A stretch of 64,000 nucleotides of DNA from Aliikangiella coralliicola (GCF_007004725.1 NZ_ML660165.1:1-64000), one strand, 5' to 3'; counted from the stretch's first letter, positions 1-9,638 are shown. Notes: generated by a model not told the origin, from the letters alone. Numbers and translations: made by a program.

Positions 1-3000
1 CCTACGATGGTACGCTTGATTCGGTGAATGAAATTAAGACGGGTTACACCTGGACTGAGAGTCGTCAGCCGGATGTTATCACCACTGATGTACTTCAGGG
101 CGATGGCCAGTCAATGGTGGTGGATACTGATTACAATACATACGGCTTACCGACTTCAGTGAAGACCTATCCGAAAGGCGATGCGAATAACTTCCGTGAA
201 GTGAAAACTACCTATTCCAATGACGGGGAAAACGAAAGCGCGGATGGCTACTTTGTGTTTAAGGTCACTAACGCCTTAGGTCAGTCTTCTTTCTCTCACA
301 CTTATCCAGAGCATGGTCAGGTGAAAAAGGTGATTGATGCCAATAGCCTGACAACCGAAACCAAATACGATGCCTTTGGTCGGGTGGAGCAGGTGACACC
401 GCCAGTTGGTCAACCGGCCTACAGCCGCTTTGCCCTTTGTGATGGGGGCTGTGATGGATTAACCGATAGCAATATCAAGTACAAAGTCACCACTTACCAG
501 GCCGGCAGTCCGCAGTCGACTGCTTATAAAGACCAGTTCAACCGGGTGAAAGCCGTCACCACCGAAGGCTTTGATGGCAATTTGATTTATGCATTCACCA
601 AATTTGACAAGCTGGGTCGTAAAACCTTTGAGTCGATTCCGTCATTTGACAGCACGGTGAATAAAGGCACCCATTACCTGAGCTTTGATGTATTAGGCCG
701 ATTACTCAAACGCAAGGTGGACCAGGCCGATGGGAAGTCGATGGAAGTGGAATATCAGTATAACCGTCATCGTACCATTATCGATGCCACCGATATGACC
801 ACGATGGAAAAGCTGACCATGAAGCGCACACACAGTGCCAATGGCCAGTTGATTCAAACCACCGATGCATTAAAGAAAGTCACCTACTATGCCTATGATG
901 CGATGGGTAACCCGATTGTGCTCAAAGATGCCAACGGTAATCCCATCAAGGCGACTTACAATGCCCTGGGTCAAAAGCAAAATGTGAATGACCCCAACAT
1001 GGGTATCAAGACATTCACCTACTCACCCTTCGGTGATGTCTTAAGTGAAACCGATGCCAAGAGCCAGACCACCGCTTACACTTATGACAAGTTAAGCCGG
1101 GTGTTAACCCGGAAGGTAGGTAATACTTTAGAAGCCTCGTTTAACTATGATGACAAATGTGTCGGCGGCCTTGATACGGAAACCCGTCATGACTCCGGCA
1201 GTGATAATTTCAAACGGGATTATGGCTACACTTCCCAGTGCCAGGTTAACCAGGTGAAAACCCATATTGCCGGCACCGATTACACCTTAAAAACTCAATA
1301 TGATAATCACTATGGTCGGGTCAAAGCCCTCACCTATCCCACCGGTTTAACCGTTAAAAACCTTTACAACGGTTTGGGTTATCAAACCAAAACTCAGAAT
1401 GCCGGTAATGATTATGTGTATTTCGAGGCCAAACAGCTTGATGCCAGAGGCCAGCTGATTGAAGCCAGCAAAGCCAACGGGGTCTTAACCGAGTGGAGTG
1501 ACTTTGCGCCGGAAACCGGTCAGATGAAAAGTATCTACACCCATACCAGTAACGGCGGTAATCAACGGCATAAGGTTTATTACACTTATAGCGGTTTTGG
1601 TAATTTGATGACTCAGACGGTTGAGAATAACCAGAATGCCGTTTCCAGTGAAACCTATGACTATGACCCGGTGCACCGACTGACAGAGTCGAAACGCACC
1701 ATGGGGGGCATCACCGATACCATTAGCTATGCCTACGATGCGGTCGGCAATATCACCCGTAAAGATGATTATGGTTCCAGTTACCAGTATGGCACGGTTG
1801 CCAGAGGTCAAAGCAATGCCGGCCCTAATGCGGTTTATGCACTGACTAAATCTGGCGGCGGTACTGTCACCTTTGGTTATGACTTAAATGGCAATCGCAC
1901 CCATGAAAACGATGAAGAAATCCTGCGGTATAACGCCTTTAACAAACCCACCTGGATAAAAAAGAACGGCATAACCAGTCGGTTCAGTTATGGCGCTGAC
2001 CAGATGCGTTACAAGCAAATCAAAAGTGGTAAACCCAACGGTACGGAAACCACGCTGTATATTGATAAGGCTTATGAGAAAATCCAATACAACGGTGAAA
2101 CCCAGCATAAGGTTTACCTGGGGGATGCCATTGTGACTTCCATCGAGAAAAACAATAGCAGCAGCCATAAGATAGGTTTTGTGCACCGGGACCGTTTAGG
2201 CTCAGTCGTTACTATCACAGACCATCAGGGGAATATGATTGATAACAAATCTTATGACCCGTTTGGGAAACCAAGGAAAGGCAATCTGGAAAGTGTTGAA
2301 CCACCGACTTTAAGAGATGTGGCTTATCAGAGTGGTTTTATTTCAGAACCGGATGATTTAAAACTCGAAACCAGAAGAGGTTTTACTGACCATGAGCATC
2401 TGGATGATGCCCAGTTGATTCATATGAATGGGCGAATCTACGATTACAACGCTGGCAGGTTTCTGAGTGTTGACCCTTTCATTCAATCTCCGGGTAATTC
2501 TCAGAGTATGAATCCTTATTCTTACATTATGAATAATCCGTTGGCTGGGACTGACCCAAGTGGTTATAAAATCCAGTGCGGAGAGCATATGTGCGACTTT
2601 ATAATAAGCGCAAATGAGAAGAAGAAAAAGCCAGGGAACGAAGATAGCGACGGTGATGAATCTGGAGAATCAGATAACGGTGGAGATTCAAATGAGAAGG
2701 GTGATGCTCCAGAAGATATTGGTGGTTCATCTGGAAAAGGTCGTTCTGTTGCAGGTCGTAATCCATCGCTACAGACAATCACAGGTGCACAAAACATCCG
2801 TGATTTTATGCGAGGAGCGGCATCAACCTTAACTTCTTTCGTGCCTTTCGGTGAAGCTGCTATGATGGCTTTTCAGGGAGATTGGGGAGGTGCTTTTCAG
2901 TCCGCCGCAATGGAAGGTGGTATGATGGTTGCCGGAGCGCTGACCGGTGGGATTGCTTATGGGGCTTATAAAGCGTATAGGAGTAGTAAAGCTGTTCGGA

Positions 3001-3518
3001 GGTTGAAGGAGGTTGTTACTGGAGGGACTAACAATATATTTTATAAAGTTGCTTCTGGAGGAAAAAGAGGTGAGACTCCATTAACTTCCGCGCAGCGGTC
3101 TGAAGTTGACGACTACCTAACAAACTTCAATTTAGATGGAGTTGCTATTAGACACGTTGATGACACCAATTTGAATACCGGATATCTAAATGGAGATTTG
3201 TTCTCGATACTTAACATCGGTAGTGATGTTATTCCCGGAAATGTAGGGAGAGGGACTCTTACTGCTAATTCTAGAGTTAGTGTTCGTGGCACGTTGGCAC
3301 ATGAGATAGTAGGTCACAGAGAGGCTGCGTTAGCAGGTCGAACCCAAAGTTTGCTCCACTTAGAGGAGGCACAAGCTAGTATTCGAGCAGCTCGATTTGG
3401 GCCAGATCTGACGAGTACGGAAAGAATAACATTGTTAAGAGACGGTATAACTCGACTTCATAAAAAAGGGGTCAAGGTTCGAGATGTTAAAGATCAATTG
3501 TTTATCAAGAATAGATAA
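1..3518 (+). CDS. Rhs/YD-repeat polymorphic toxin, 5' end outside window, zincin-like C-terminal tip
   Basis: The reading frame is open from base 3, and an in-frame GTG at 24 sits inside a YD-type repeat ('YDGTLDSV'), so the real start lies upstream of the window. Tyrosine-aspartate repeats (YDAFGRVE, YDKLSRVL, YDAMGN and others) run to the conserved Rhs core end near 2470-2570 (NGRIYDYNAGRF, then DPSGY). Rhs cores form a shell around a variable toxic tip. Here the tip is about 315 residues: an acidic, Gly/Ser-rich linker, a hydrophobic stretch near 2790-2990, and a final domain with HEIVGH at 3300-3317. HExxGH is an unusual zincin-like spacing, so a metallopeptidase toxin is possible but inferred. 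The tip is visibly more AT-rich than the core, as expected for exchangeable tips. The next gene, 15 bases on, is the likely immunity gene. Confidence 0.9.
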   Translation, partial: YDGTLDSVNEIKTGYTWTESRQPDVITTDVLQGDGQSMVVDTDYNTYGLPTSVKTYPKGDANNFREVKTTYSNDGENESADGYFVFKVTNALGQSSFSHTYPEHGQVKKVIDANSLTTETKYDAFGRVEQVTPPVGQPAYSRFALCDGGCDGLTDSNIKYKVTTYQAGSPQSTAYKDQFNRVKAVTTEGFDGNLIYAFTKFDKLGRKTFESIPSFDSTVNKGTHYLSFDVLGRLLKRKVDQADGKSMEVEYQYNRHRTIIDATDMTTMEKLTMKRTHSANGQLIQTTDALKKVTYYAYDAMGNPIVLKDANGNPIKATYNALGQKQNVNDPNMGIKTFTYSPFGDVLSETDAKSQTTAYTYDKLSRVLTRKVGNTLEASFNYDDKCVGGLDTETRHDSGSDNFKRDYGYTSQCQVNQVKTHIAGTDYTLKTQYDNHYGRVKALTYPTGLTVKNLYNGLGYQTKTQNAGNDYVYFEAKQLDARGQLIEASKANGVLTEWSDFAPETGQMKSIYTHTSNGGNQRHKVYYTYSGFGNLMTQTVENNQNAVSSETYDYDPVHRLTESKRTMGGITDTISYAYDAVGNITRKDDYGSSYQYGTVARGQSNAGPNAVYALTKSGGGTVTFGYDLNGNRTHENDEEILRYNAFNKPTWIKKNGITSRFSYGADQMRYKQIKSGKPNGTETTLYIDKAYEKIQYNGETQHKVYLGDAIVTSIEKNNSSSHKIGFVHRDRLGSVVTITDHQGNMIDNKSYDPFGKPRKGNLESVEPPTLRDVAYQSGFISEPDDLKLETRRGFTDHEHLDDAQLIHMNGRIYDYNAGRFLSVDPFIQSPGNSQSMNPYSYIMNNPLAGTDPSGYKIQCGEHMCDFIISANEKKKKPGNEDSDGDESGESDNGGDSNEKGDAPEDIGGSSGKGRSVAGRNPSLQTITGAQNIRDFMRGAASTLTSFVPFGEAAMMAFQGDWGGAFQSAAMEGGMMVAGALTGGIAYGAYKAYRSSKAVRRLKEVVTGGTNNIFYKVASGGKRGETPLTSAQRSEVDDYLTNFNLDGVAIRHVDDTNLNTGYLNGDLFSILNIGSDVIPGNVGRGTLTANSRVSVRGTLAHEIVGHREAALAGRTQSLLHLEEAQASIRAARFGPDLTSTERITLLRDGITRLHKKGVKVRDVKDQLFIKNR

Positions 3519-3533
3519 TTTGGGGAAACTTAT

Positions 3534-3821
3534 ATGAAACAAATCATGAAGGTTGAGGATTCTTTTTCTACAAATGAAGCGGGTGTAATTATTAGTGGAG
3601 TCAATCCAGAATTCGACTCTCTTGAACCCGCGGAAATTAAGAAGTATATCGGGAGTAAAGTTAGAATTGTTTCGAACGACGGTCAGGAACTGGAAGCTAA
3701 TGTGAGAGATGTTGCTATAAGTGAATCACTTGTCGGAAAGAAAAATATAAGTATTTCTTTGGGTGAAATTAAAGATGTTGAGAAGATTGGCCGGGGTAGC
3801 ATTATTTATATGAATGAGTAA
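3534..3821 (+). CDS. Small protein, probable immunity protein for the Rhs toxin
   Basis: This 95-residue protein has no signal peptide or membrane segment. I do not recognise the family. The sequence alternates short charged and hydrophobic stretches (IGSKVRIVSNDGQ, ISISLGEIKDVEKIG), which suggests a small beta-rich fold. The ATG at 3534 has a good ribosome site, GGGGA, six to eight bases upstream. It starts 15 bases after the Rhs stop codon and is followed by a terminator, so the two form one transcription unit. In polymorphic toxin systems the small gene directly after the toxin tip is normally the cognate immunity gene. That role is inferred from position only. Confidence 0.7.
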   Translation: MKQIMKVEDSFSTNEAGVIISGVNPEFDSLEPAEIKKYIGSKVRIVSNDGQELEANVRDVAISESLVGKKNISISLGEIKDVEKIGRGSIIYMNE

Positions 3822-3827
3822 GTAAGG

Positions 3828-3875
3828 CAGTAACTCAACTAGACACACAACCAGTAACTCAACTAGACACACAAC
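3828..3875 (+). repeat. 24-bp perfect tandem duplication
   Basis: Two identical 24-bp units, each beginning CAGTAACTCAACTAG, lie head to tail at 3828-3851 and 3852-3875. They start seven bases after the stop codon of the small gene that follows the Rhs toxin. No further copies were seen in the window. Confidence 0.9.
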
Positions 3876-3934
3876 CTATGGTCAATCTCTTACAGTCATT
3901 GTAGAAGATTGATCATGACTCAGGTAGCGTGTAG

Positions 3935-3956
3935 CCTCGATGAAAATCGAGGTTTT
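3935..3956 (+). terminator. Intrinsic terminator of the Rhs-immunity unit
   Basis: A perfect 7-bp stem, CCTCGAT/ATCGAGG, with a GAAA tetraloop is followed by TTTTCTT. It lies about 115 bases after the small gene. The rest of 3822-4145 holds the tandem duplication and no convincing gene; two short overlapping frames there lack ribosome sites and recognisable content. Confidence 0.75.
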
Positions 3957-4145
3957 CTTAAAACTCGGGAAATAGTTGATTCATTTGCAAAATCTTATTG
4001 TTTCCGATTCATTGGAAAATTCAAAACCAGACACTCAACAGTTCGCCAATTTTTTACAAATAAAAAAACTTTTTCTGACAAACTTTCGAGCGAGAAGACA
4101 TTTTAAAACATTGAACCTCTGCCCTAATAAAAACACGCTATCGAA

Positions 4146-5128
4146 TCACCTGACAAATATAAATAAATTGCTTGCCCAAAATTCCTTCACATTTCCAGGA
4201 GGATTAGGAGACAATCCGCTATCAAAAATGGACACTCCTTCTCCATTTTTATGCGTTCCTACTATAACTAATAAATTACTAATTCTTTTGCTCGCATGAA
4301 AATGAGTATTTGCATCAGCGCCTATTGTTGAATGGAGTGTATTCCCACCACACAGCTTCCCTTTTCTATGACTATAATTAAACAATACAGACTGGCTGAG
4401 ACTATCTACCAAAGGAACACAAGCTTCTGATTCCAGATCTCGTATAACGTCCAGCCTGAATACATAACCGCTGGTATAACTCTTGTCAGGACTGGAACTT
4501 ACCAAAAGTCGAGAACTCAAATCTCTTAACGCTCGCCATTTTTCATCAACTAAACCACCATAGACATAAGCAGGCTGGGACGGATCACTGATTTCCTCTA
4601 CCAGTTGTAATTCTTCTCTATTTCGAATTTGAACCAAAGTCCATCTTCCCCCTGCGCGTTGCATATCACAATAAGCATTAAAGGGTGGAATGCCATAATC
4701 GGGTCCATCAACATCAATTTCATATATTCCTGACTCTGCCTTGTCATAAGCCCTTTTAATATCCAGGCAGCTCCTGGCATAAGTAGGAATTTCGTCTTCA
4801 CTGCCCTGTAAATCTCGAAAATAAACGTACCTGATTTTGCAACGTTCTTCGTTATTTTTAGAATATCCGAATGTGATTTGACGATCAGTATCTGCAGCGA
4901 TGATCATCTCCACCCACTGTTGTCCAACGACTGTCTTTGAATCAAATTGAAAAGGCCAAAATTCATCCCCACAAACTTCTGGAGACTGACCATTACTATC
5001 GATAATCTTAGCCAAAGCGGTTCCATTTTCCAGAATATAAAAACGCTTAACTTTTCCTCTAAATTCAGCTGCGGATAATGAACTACATGTCATTAAAAAA
5101 TTAATGCGCCGAAAACGAATTTTTTCAT
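4146..5128 (-). CDS. Secreted fibrinogen-domain-like protein, signal peptide split by a frameshift
   Basis: The uninterrupted frame starts at an ATG at 5093 and codes for 315 residues. Residues from about 107 (SCLDIKRAYDKAESGIYEI, then PPFNAYCDM and GGRWTLVQI) match the start of fibrinogen C-terminal/collagen-C-like domains, which bind glycans or matrix. The 5093 start gives no proper export signal. An ATG at 5128, with AGGTGAG upstream, encodes MKKFVFGALIF and then hits TAA. One extra T in the T6 run (5095-5100 on this strand) would read through as MKKFVFGALIFLMTCSSLSAA, an excellent signal peptide cleaved after SAA. The gene is therefore either frameshifted, phase-variable or carries a sequencing error. 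It lies 32 bases after the collagenase on the same strand, so the two are probably co-transcribed. Confidence 0.7.
5095..5100 (-). other. Homopolymer run at the frameshift in the fibrinogen-like gene
   Basis: Six A on the plus strand (T6 in the coding direction) sit exactly where the signal-peptide frame (from 5128) and the mature-protein frame (from 5093) would join. A run of seven would restore a single frame. Confidence 0.7.
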
Positions 5129-5160
5129 TGCTCTCTCACCTGAAACTAACTAATCACCAA

Positions 5161-8100
5161 TTAAAATAGAACCTTTTTTCGAGAAAGTGCCAACAAACTC
5201 AAAAACACAATCGTAAAAAATCCCATATTACCGCCACCACCACTTGAGCCACCTCCCGAGTTTGATTGAACATTTTTAACCCGCACCGATACTGTGTCCA
5301 CTGATGTTGCACCTTCGTTATCAGTAACCGTGAGTTGAAAGGTCAGCGTTTGATCAGAAGAAATAGAAGGCGCAGTAAAGGTTGGTTTATCGATTGCACT
5401 ATTACTCAAGGCAACAGATACTCCACTTGTTTGTTGCCAAGCATAGCCGGCAATCTCGCCGTCACTATCGCTACTTGAAGAACCATTTAACGTCACCTGC
5501 ATTTGCTCGTTTACGCTAATATCATTACCAGCATTAGCGGTCGGCGCAGCATTGACAAAGTTAACCGTCACCTCGACAGTGTCAGATGAAGTTGCCCCTT
5601 CATTGTCAGTCACCGTTAACTCAAAAGTCAGCGTTTCATTGGTACTTAAAGTCGGAGCCATAAAACTCGGCTCACTAACATTCGTTTCACTTAAAGTAAT
5701 GTCAGGTCCACTGGTTTGTCGCCAGAGATAACTGACTATGGAACCATCACTATCGACACTGGCTGAACCATCTAGCACCACCAGAGTTTGTTCATTAACA
5801 TTCAAATCTGCACCAGCATTAGCCGTTGGCAACGCATTAACAAAATTGACAAGAATCTCGACTGTATCGCTTGAAGTTGCGCCTTCATTATCAGTAACAG
5901 TTAACTCGAATGTTAGTGTTTCGTTAATGGTCAAAGTCGGCGCGACAAAGTTTGGATTGCTCGTATTAGCGTTATTCAATGTGACGCTAGTGCCTGTTAA
6001 CTGGACCCAGGCATAACTAGCAATTTCACCATCACTATCAACACTTGAGGACCCATTTAAACTGACCTGAGTTTGTTCGTTCACTGAATTATCACTACCA
6101 GCATTAGCTGTCGGTGCCGCGTTAACGAAGTTTACCGTGATGTTAACAATATCCGTCGATGTTGCGCCTTCATTATCGGTAACAGTTAACTCAAAAACTA
6201 AAACTTCATCCTCGGTTAATGTTGGTGCAATAAAGGTTGGATTGCTAGCACTGAGATTACTCAAAGTTACACCGGTGCCGCTTACTTGCCTCCATGAATA
6301 AGCAGTTATTTCTCCATCACTATCATTACTCGTAGTACCATTTAGTGTCACCAAAGTTTGTTCATTGACGCGAGCATCTTCTCCCGCATTCGCGACCGGA
6401 TTCGCATTAACTGGATTAACGGTAATATCGATAGTATCAGTCGCGGTTCCTCCTTCATTATCTATAACTGTCAATGAAAAAGTTATCACTTCACTCTCGG
6501 TCAATGTCGGCGTTGTAAAAGAAGGCTCACCGATAATGTCACTACTTAAAGTTACCTGAGTACCGCTGGTTTGTTTCCAAATGTAGCGAACAATTTCCCC
6601 ATCACTATCATTACTGGCAGCGCCGCTCAAAATCGCTTGCGACTGTTCGTCAACATTCATATCACTTCCGGCGTTAGCTGTTGGCAACATGTTTTCACTA
6701 TCGGCATTTTGAACATAACGAGCCAACAAAGTTACACCGGAAAACTCATCATCAGCCTTAACATGAATGTAATTCCAACCGGCTTTAACTGAGTTGACGA
6801 TAACCAACTCATCGTTTGTCGCGGTATTGGAATAATGATCGTAGTCTTGCTCTGAAGGTCTGTTATCATATTTATGTAACAGATCGGCGTTGCCTTCACC
6901 ATGCTTAAGGCTGATTTGCAAACTCACGTTAACCAGCCCTTCAGGCACTAACAGTTCCATCTGTAGTTGATTGCCACCTGACACGGCATCCAGGCATACT
7001 GCAACGCCCGCCTGCATTTGATCGCCGATATATTGACCTGCGGTACAGGCGTCTATACCAACTTGGTCATTCCCTTGTACGTCATCAATATCGATTGGTT
7101 CAATTGGCGAATCAGGGCGTGTATCATCGATAGTACAATTCAATGATTTTACTGTTGGTAACCACGCCGCAAAGTCGGCATCAAAAGTTTTATTATCAAC
7201 CCACACATCAACTAATGTATCTCTATATTCCTGGTATTTTCCCAGCTTAAATAAATTAAGCATCGCGAAGAAGTCACCGTTTTTCTCTTCAAACATAAAA
7301 CGGGTTGCTAGATAACCCCAATTGTAAATACGATTTGAACCGACGCCATATTCGTTAGTGAAAATTGTGCTTAACGGGTATGTCCCCGCTTCAGCTTGTG
7401 CAGCCGCTTCGTCATTACAGTCCTTTCGAGAAATATATTCAGCTATCCCTTCACCATACCAAACGGTTCTGCCTATATCGTTAACATCAGCAAAATCACC
7501 TTGCTTAATAAAACGACCATCCAGATAGTGAATATATTCATGGCGTAAATTCCAGATATCAAAAATTGGACGAGCCGGTACATCTTCATAAGCAAAAAAT
7601 GTTGCCTGATCGCCAGCGACGCTCGGATCGCCTTCTAGATACAAACCGCCGTTATCGGTGCTGGCACCAAATAGCGCGTAACCGTATACGCCCCATTCAT
7701 GCGCATTATTGAACACGACCATTCGTAGCTTGTCGTTATCATCGGGTGTGACAGGGATATTTGATGTGTTTAATTTGCTGTGAAAATAATTTTCGTGGCT
7801 CACTAACGAGCTGCATGCCCAATCGAGTTGCTCCTGATTCATATCCTGAGCCCACATAAACAAAGTTCCAGAAGGACAATTAATACGATCCGCCAGAACG
7901 AAATTAATGATCTCGGTTACTTTTGAACAGACATTATACAAAGCACATTGTGCGTGGTAGTTAACCTCAGCCAACGCTTGCAGGTAAGCACGTCGTCCAG
8001 AGTCAGCCTTAAGCGGGCCAAAATCACTAAATATTTTGTTTAATTGTTTCTCAAGCTCAGGTCTAAGCGCTTCAAAATGTGCTTCGTTTTTACCCGCATA

Positions 8101-9021
8101 GACACCTGCTAAATGGTAACCAAAGTTATGTAAGTGAAAATCGGATTTAGTATTATCCATCCAACTGAGGTTTTCATGAATGAAATCACCCATTTTTTTG
8201 ACAAGTTCAGCGTTAACTTTGGAAGTGCGGCAAGCGCTTCGATTTTGACACTGATACATAACGTCCCAGAATATCGTCGCAAATGCGGTTCCCCATCCGT
8301 CAACATTTTCAAAAGACTCGTCATAATGATCGAATAAACTATCAACCAGAAAAACAAAATGTTCACCAACTAACGCATTATTGATATTAATCATTGCAGC
8401 GTAAACCAGCTCAGCATGCGCTTGAGTTTTGTCATAAAAATGGCTGTTTGCTGCAAACGCGTTTAATGCTGCGATAGTGGCGGCCTGATTATTGGCAGTC
8501 GTTAAGCTTCGATTATCAAAATAATAAAATGCTTTTATCCAGGTATACAGTCCTTCTAAATAACGGTCAGGGTCAGTTCCCTTATATTCTTCTGATTCAA
8601 CTTTAGCGGCACTTGCCACATTAAGAATATTCGCCTCGGTAAAAGTCCCCTCCCTGACCGAAAGCGGCGCTTCCTCAAATAAGCGATTAATACAGTCAAC
8701 ACCTTGATTGATGATCGCCGTCAACAATGCAGTACCCGAGGTCACAAAGGCATTGTCGTCACAAACATTCGAACGACTCATTTTATCGAATTGGTAATCT
8801 GTGGATTGTTCCTTTAAATGATGTGCATTGACTGGCAGGGCATAATCTGGAACTCGAACCGAGTCGGCATCTTGTTTTTGGAAATCTTTGTGTCTATGAA
8901 AATCCTCGTGTTTGTTAGCATTCACAACACCACTAACGGGTTTTAGTTCTCTCGCGGCATGAGTTTCACAAACACCAAAGACGATTAATAAAACTGATAA
9001 TAAACGTACTTTTACACTCAT
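5161..9021 (-). CDS. Secreted M9-type collagenase with PPC and five PKD-like repeats, GlyGly-CTERM-like tail
   Basis: This 1286-residue zinc peptidase is predicted to digest collagen outside the cell. A signal peptide spans residues 1 to about 22 (VLLIVFGVCETHA). The collagenase N-terminal region follows, then HEYIH at about 494-498 as the zinc site, with a downstream Glu in WYGEGIAEY. A PPC-like beta domain lies near 690-770. Five PKD-like repeats of about 94 residues (ANAGxD, VNEQ, SDGEI, LTVTDNEG) fill about 778-1250. The end, GGGSSGGGG then a hydrophobic helix then SRKK, fits a GlyGly-CTERM sorting tail, which implies rhombosortase processing and type II secretion. The start has AAGGAT upstream. 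The next gene on this strand encodes a fibrinogen-domain protein. Confidence 0.92.
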   Translation of the reverse strand: MSVKVRLLSVLLIVFGVCETHAARELKPVSGVVNANKHEDFHRHKDFQKQDADSVRVPDYALPVNAHHLKEQSTDYQFDKMSRSNVCDDNAFVTSGTALLTAIINQGVDCINRLFEEAPLSVREGTFTEANILNVASAAKVESEEYKGTDPDRYLEGLYTWIKAFYYFDNRSLTTANNQAATIAALNAFAANSHFYDKTQAHAELVYAAMININNALVGEHFVFLVDSLFDHYDESFENVDGWGTAFATIFWDVMYQCQNRSACRTSKVNAELVKKMGDFIHENLSWMDNTKSDFHLHNFGYHLAGVYAGKNEAHFEALRPELEKQLNKIFSDFGPLKADSGRRAYLQALAEVNYHAQCALYNVCSKVTEIINFVLADRINCPSGTLFMWAQDMNQEQLDWACSSLVSHENYFHSKLNTSNIPVTPDDNDKLRMVVFNNAHEWGVYGYALFGASTDNGGLYLEGDPSVAGDQATFFAYEDVPARPIFDIWNLRHEYIHYLDGRFIKQGDFADVNDIGRTVWYGEGIAEYISRKDCNDEAAAQAEAGTYPLSTIFTNEYGVGSNRIYNWGYLATRFMFEEKNGDFFAMLNLFKLGKYQEYRDTLVDVWVDNKTFDADFAAWLPTVKSLNCTIDDTRPDSPIEPIDIDDVQGNDQVGIDACTAGQYIGDQMQAGVAVCLDAVSGGNQLQMELLVPEGLVNVSLQISLKHGEGNADLLHKYDNRPSEQDYDHYSNTATNDELVIVNSVKAGWNYIHVKADDEFSGVTLLARYVQNADSENMLPTANAGSDMNVDEQSQAILSGAASNDSDGEIVRYIWKQTSGTQVTLSSDIIGEPSFTTPTLTESEVITFSLTVIDNEGGTATDTIDITVNPVNANPVANAGEDARVNEQTLVTLNGTTSNDSDGEITAYSWRQVSGTGVTLSNLSASNPTFIAPTLTEDEVLVFELTVTDNEGATSTDIVNITVNFVNAAPTANAGSDNSVNEQTQVSLNGSSSVDSDGEIASYAWVQLTGTSVTLNNANTSNPNFVAPTLTINETLTFELTVTDNEGATSSDTVEILVNFVNALPTANAGADLNVNEQTLVVLDGSASVDSDGSIVSYLWRQTSGPDITLSETNVSEPSFMAPTLSTNETLTFELTVTDNEGATSSDTVEVTVNFVNAAPTANAGNDISVNEQMQVTLNGSSSSDSDGEIAGYAWQQTSGVSVALSNSAIDKPTFTAPSISSDQTLTFQLTVTDNEGATSVDTVSVRVKNVQSNSGGGSSGGGGNMGFFTIVFLSLLALSRKKVLF

Positions 9022-9058
9022 TGACTATTTATCCTTTTTAATAGCAGATCAAACTTGT

Positions 9059-9079
9059 CGCCTCATCAAAATTGAGGCG
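9059..9079. repeat. Hairpin in the collagenase leader
   Basis: A perfect 7-bp stem, CGCCTCA/TGAGGCG, with a 7-base loop lies 38 bases upstream of the collagenase start. On the plus strand it is followed by TTTAAAA, but no plus-strand gene ends nearby. It is either a leader structure or a leftover terminator. The rest of 9022-9257 shows nothing further. Confidence 0.4.
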
Positions 9080-9257
9080 TTTAAAACCAGGGTTTGAATT
9101 TCGATTGGAAGAACTTTCTCTTCAAATAAGATGCAACCAACAACTACAAACAAAATCTTAACTTATTCTGGCGCCAAATAATGTATAAAAAATGTAGCAA
9201 ATGCAACTTGTATTATTAGGTGGTGCTGGCGGGAATTATTGCTTCTCTGGCTGGTAC

Positions 9258-9638
9258 CTATACATCCCCGGTAGGAATAATCGCAGCGGTTTCCATCATA
9301 AGCACCAGAGTTTTTTCAGGCGCCCTGGTTTTGTGGACGACTCCCTTTGGTATCACATAGCCCTGTTGAGGACCTAGCTCTACAGAATCTTGTCCTTCAA
9401 TGTCGATGATTAATTTTCCGTCCAATGTAAAGAAAAACTCATCTTCATTATCATGCTTATGCCAGTGATACTCACCATGAAGAATTCCCAGCCGAACGAC
9501 CGAATCATTAACCTGACATAGTGTTTGGTTGTACCATTGATCAGTACACGACTGAACGAGGGATTGAATATCGATCACTTCTAAAGGGTTGTGAAGAATA
9601 TTCATATGATTAACATAAGGGTATTTTTTATCAGTCAT
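9258..9638 (-). CDS. Small cupin-domain protein
   Basis: This 126-residue single-domain cupin has the first metal-binding motif HWHKHDNEDEFFFTLDG, with three His and a Glu as likely metal ligands. The second motif is P-K-G-V-V-H (about residues 97-102). Proteins like this are small beta-barrels that act as dioxygenases, isomerases or sugar- or metal-binding proteins, and the sequence does not show which. No signal peptide is present, so it is cytoplasmic. It is separated from the collagenase by 236 bases and from hrpB by 183 bases, and is probably transcribed alone. Confidence 0.85.
   Translation of the reverse strand: MTDKKYPYVNHMNILHNPLEVIDIQSLVQSCTDQWYNQTLCQVNDSVVRLGILHGEYHWHKHDNEDEFFFTLDGKLIIDIEGQDSVELGPQQGYVIPKGVVHKTRAPEKTLVLMMETAAIIPTGDV

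Noticed and set aside
3909-4299. Two overlapping plus-strand frames of 65 and 107 codons
   Set aside because: The terminator hairpin lies inside the first, no ribosome sites were seen, and the second runs into the convergent fibrinogen-like gene.
5738-6559. Plus-strand frames within the collagenase PKD region
   Set aside because: They recur with the repeat period and are antisense shadows of the five PKD-like units.
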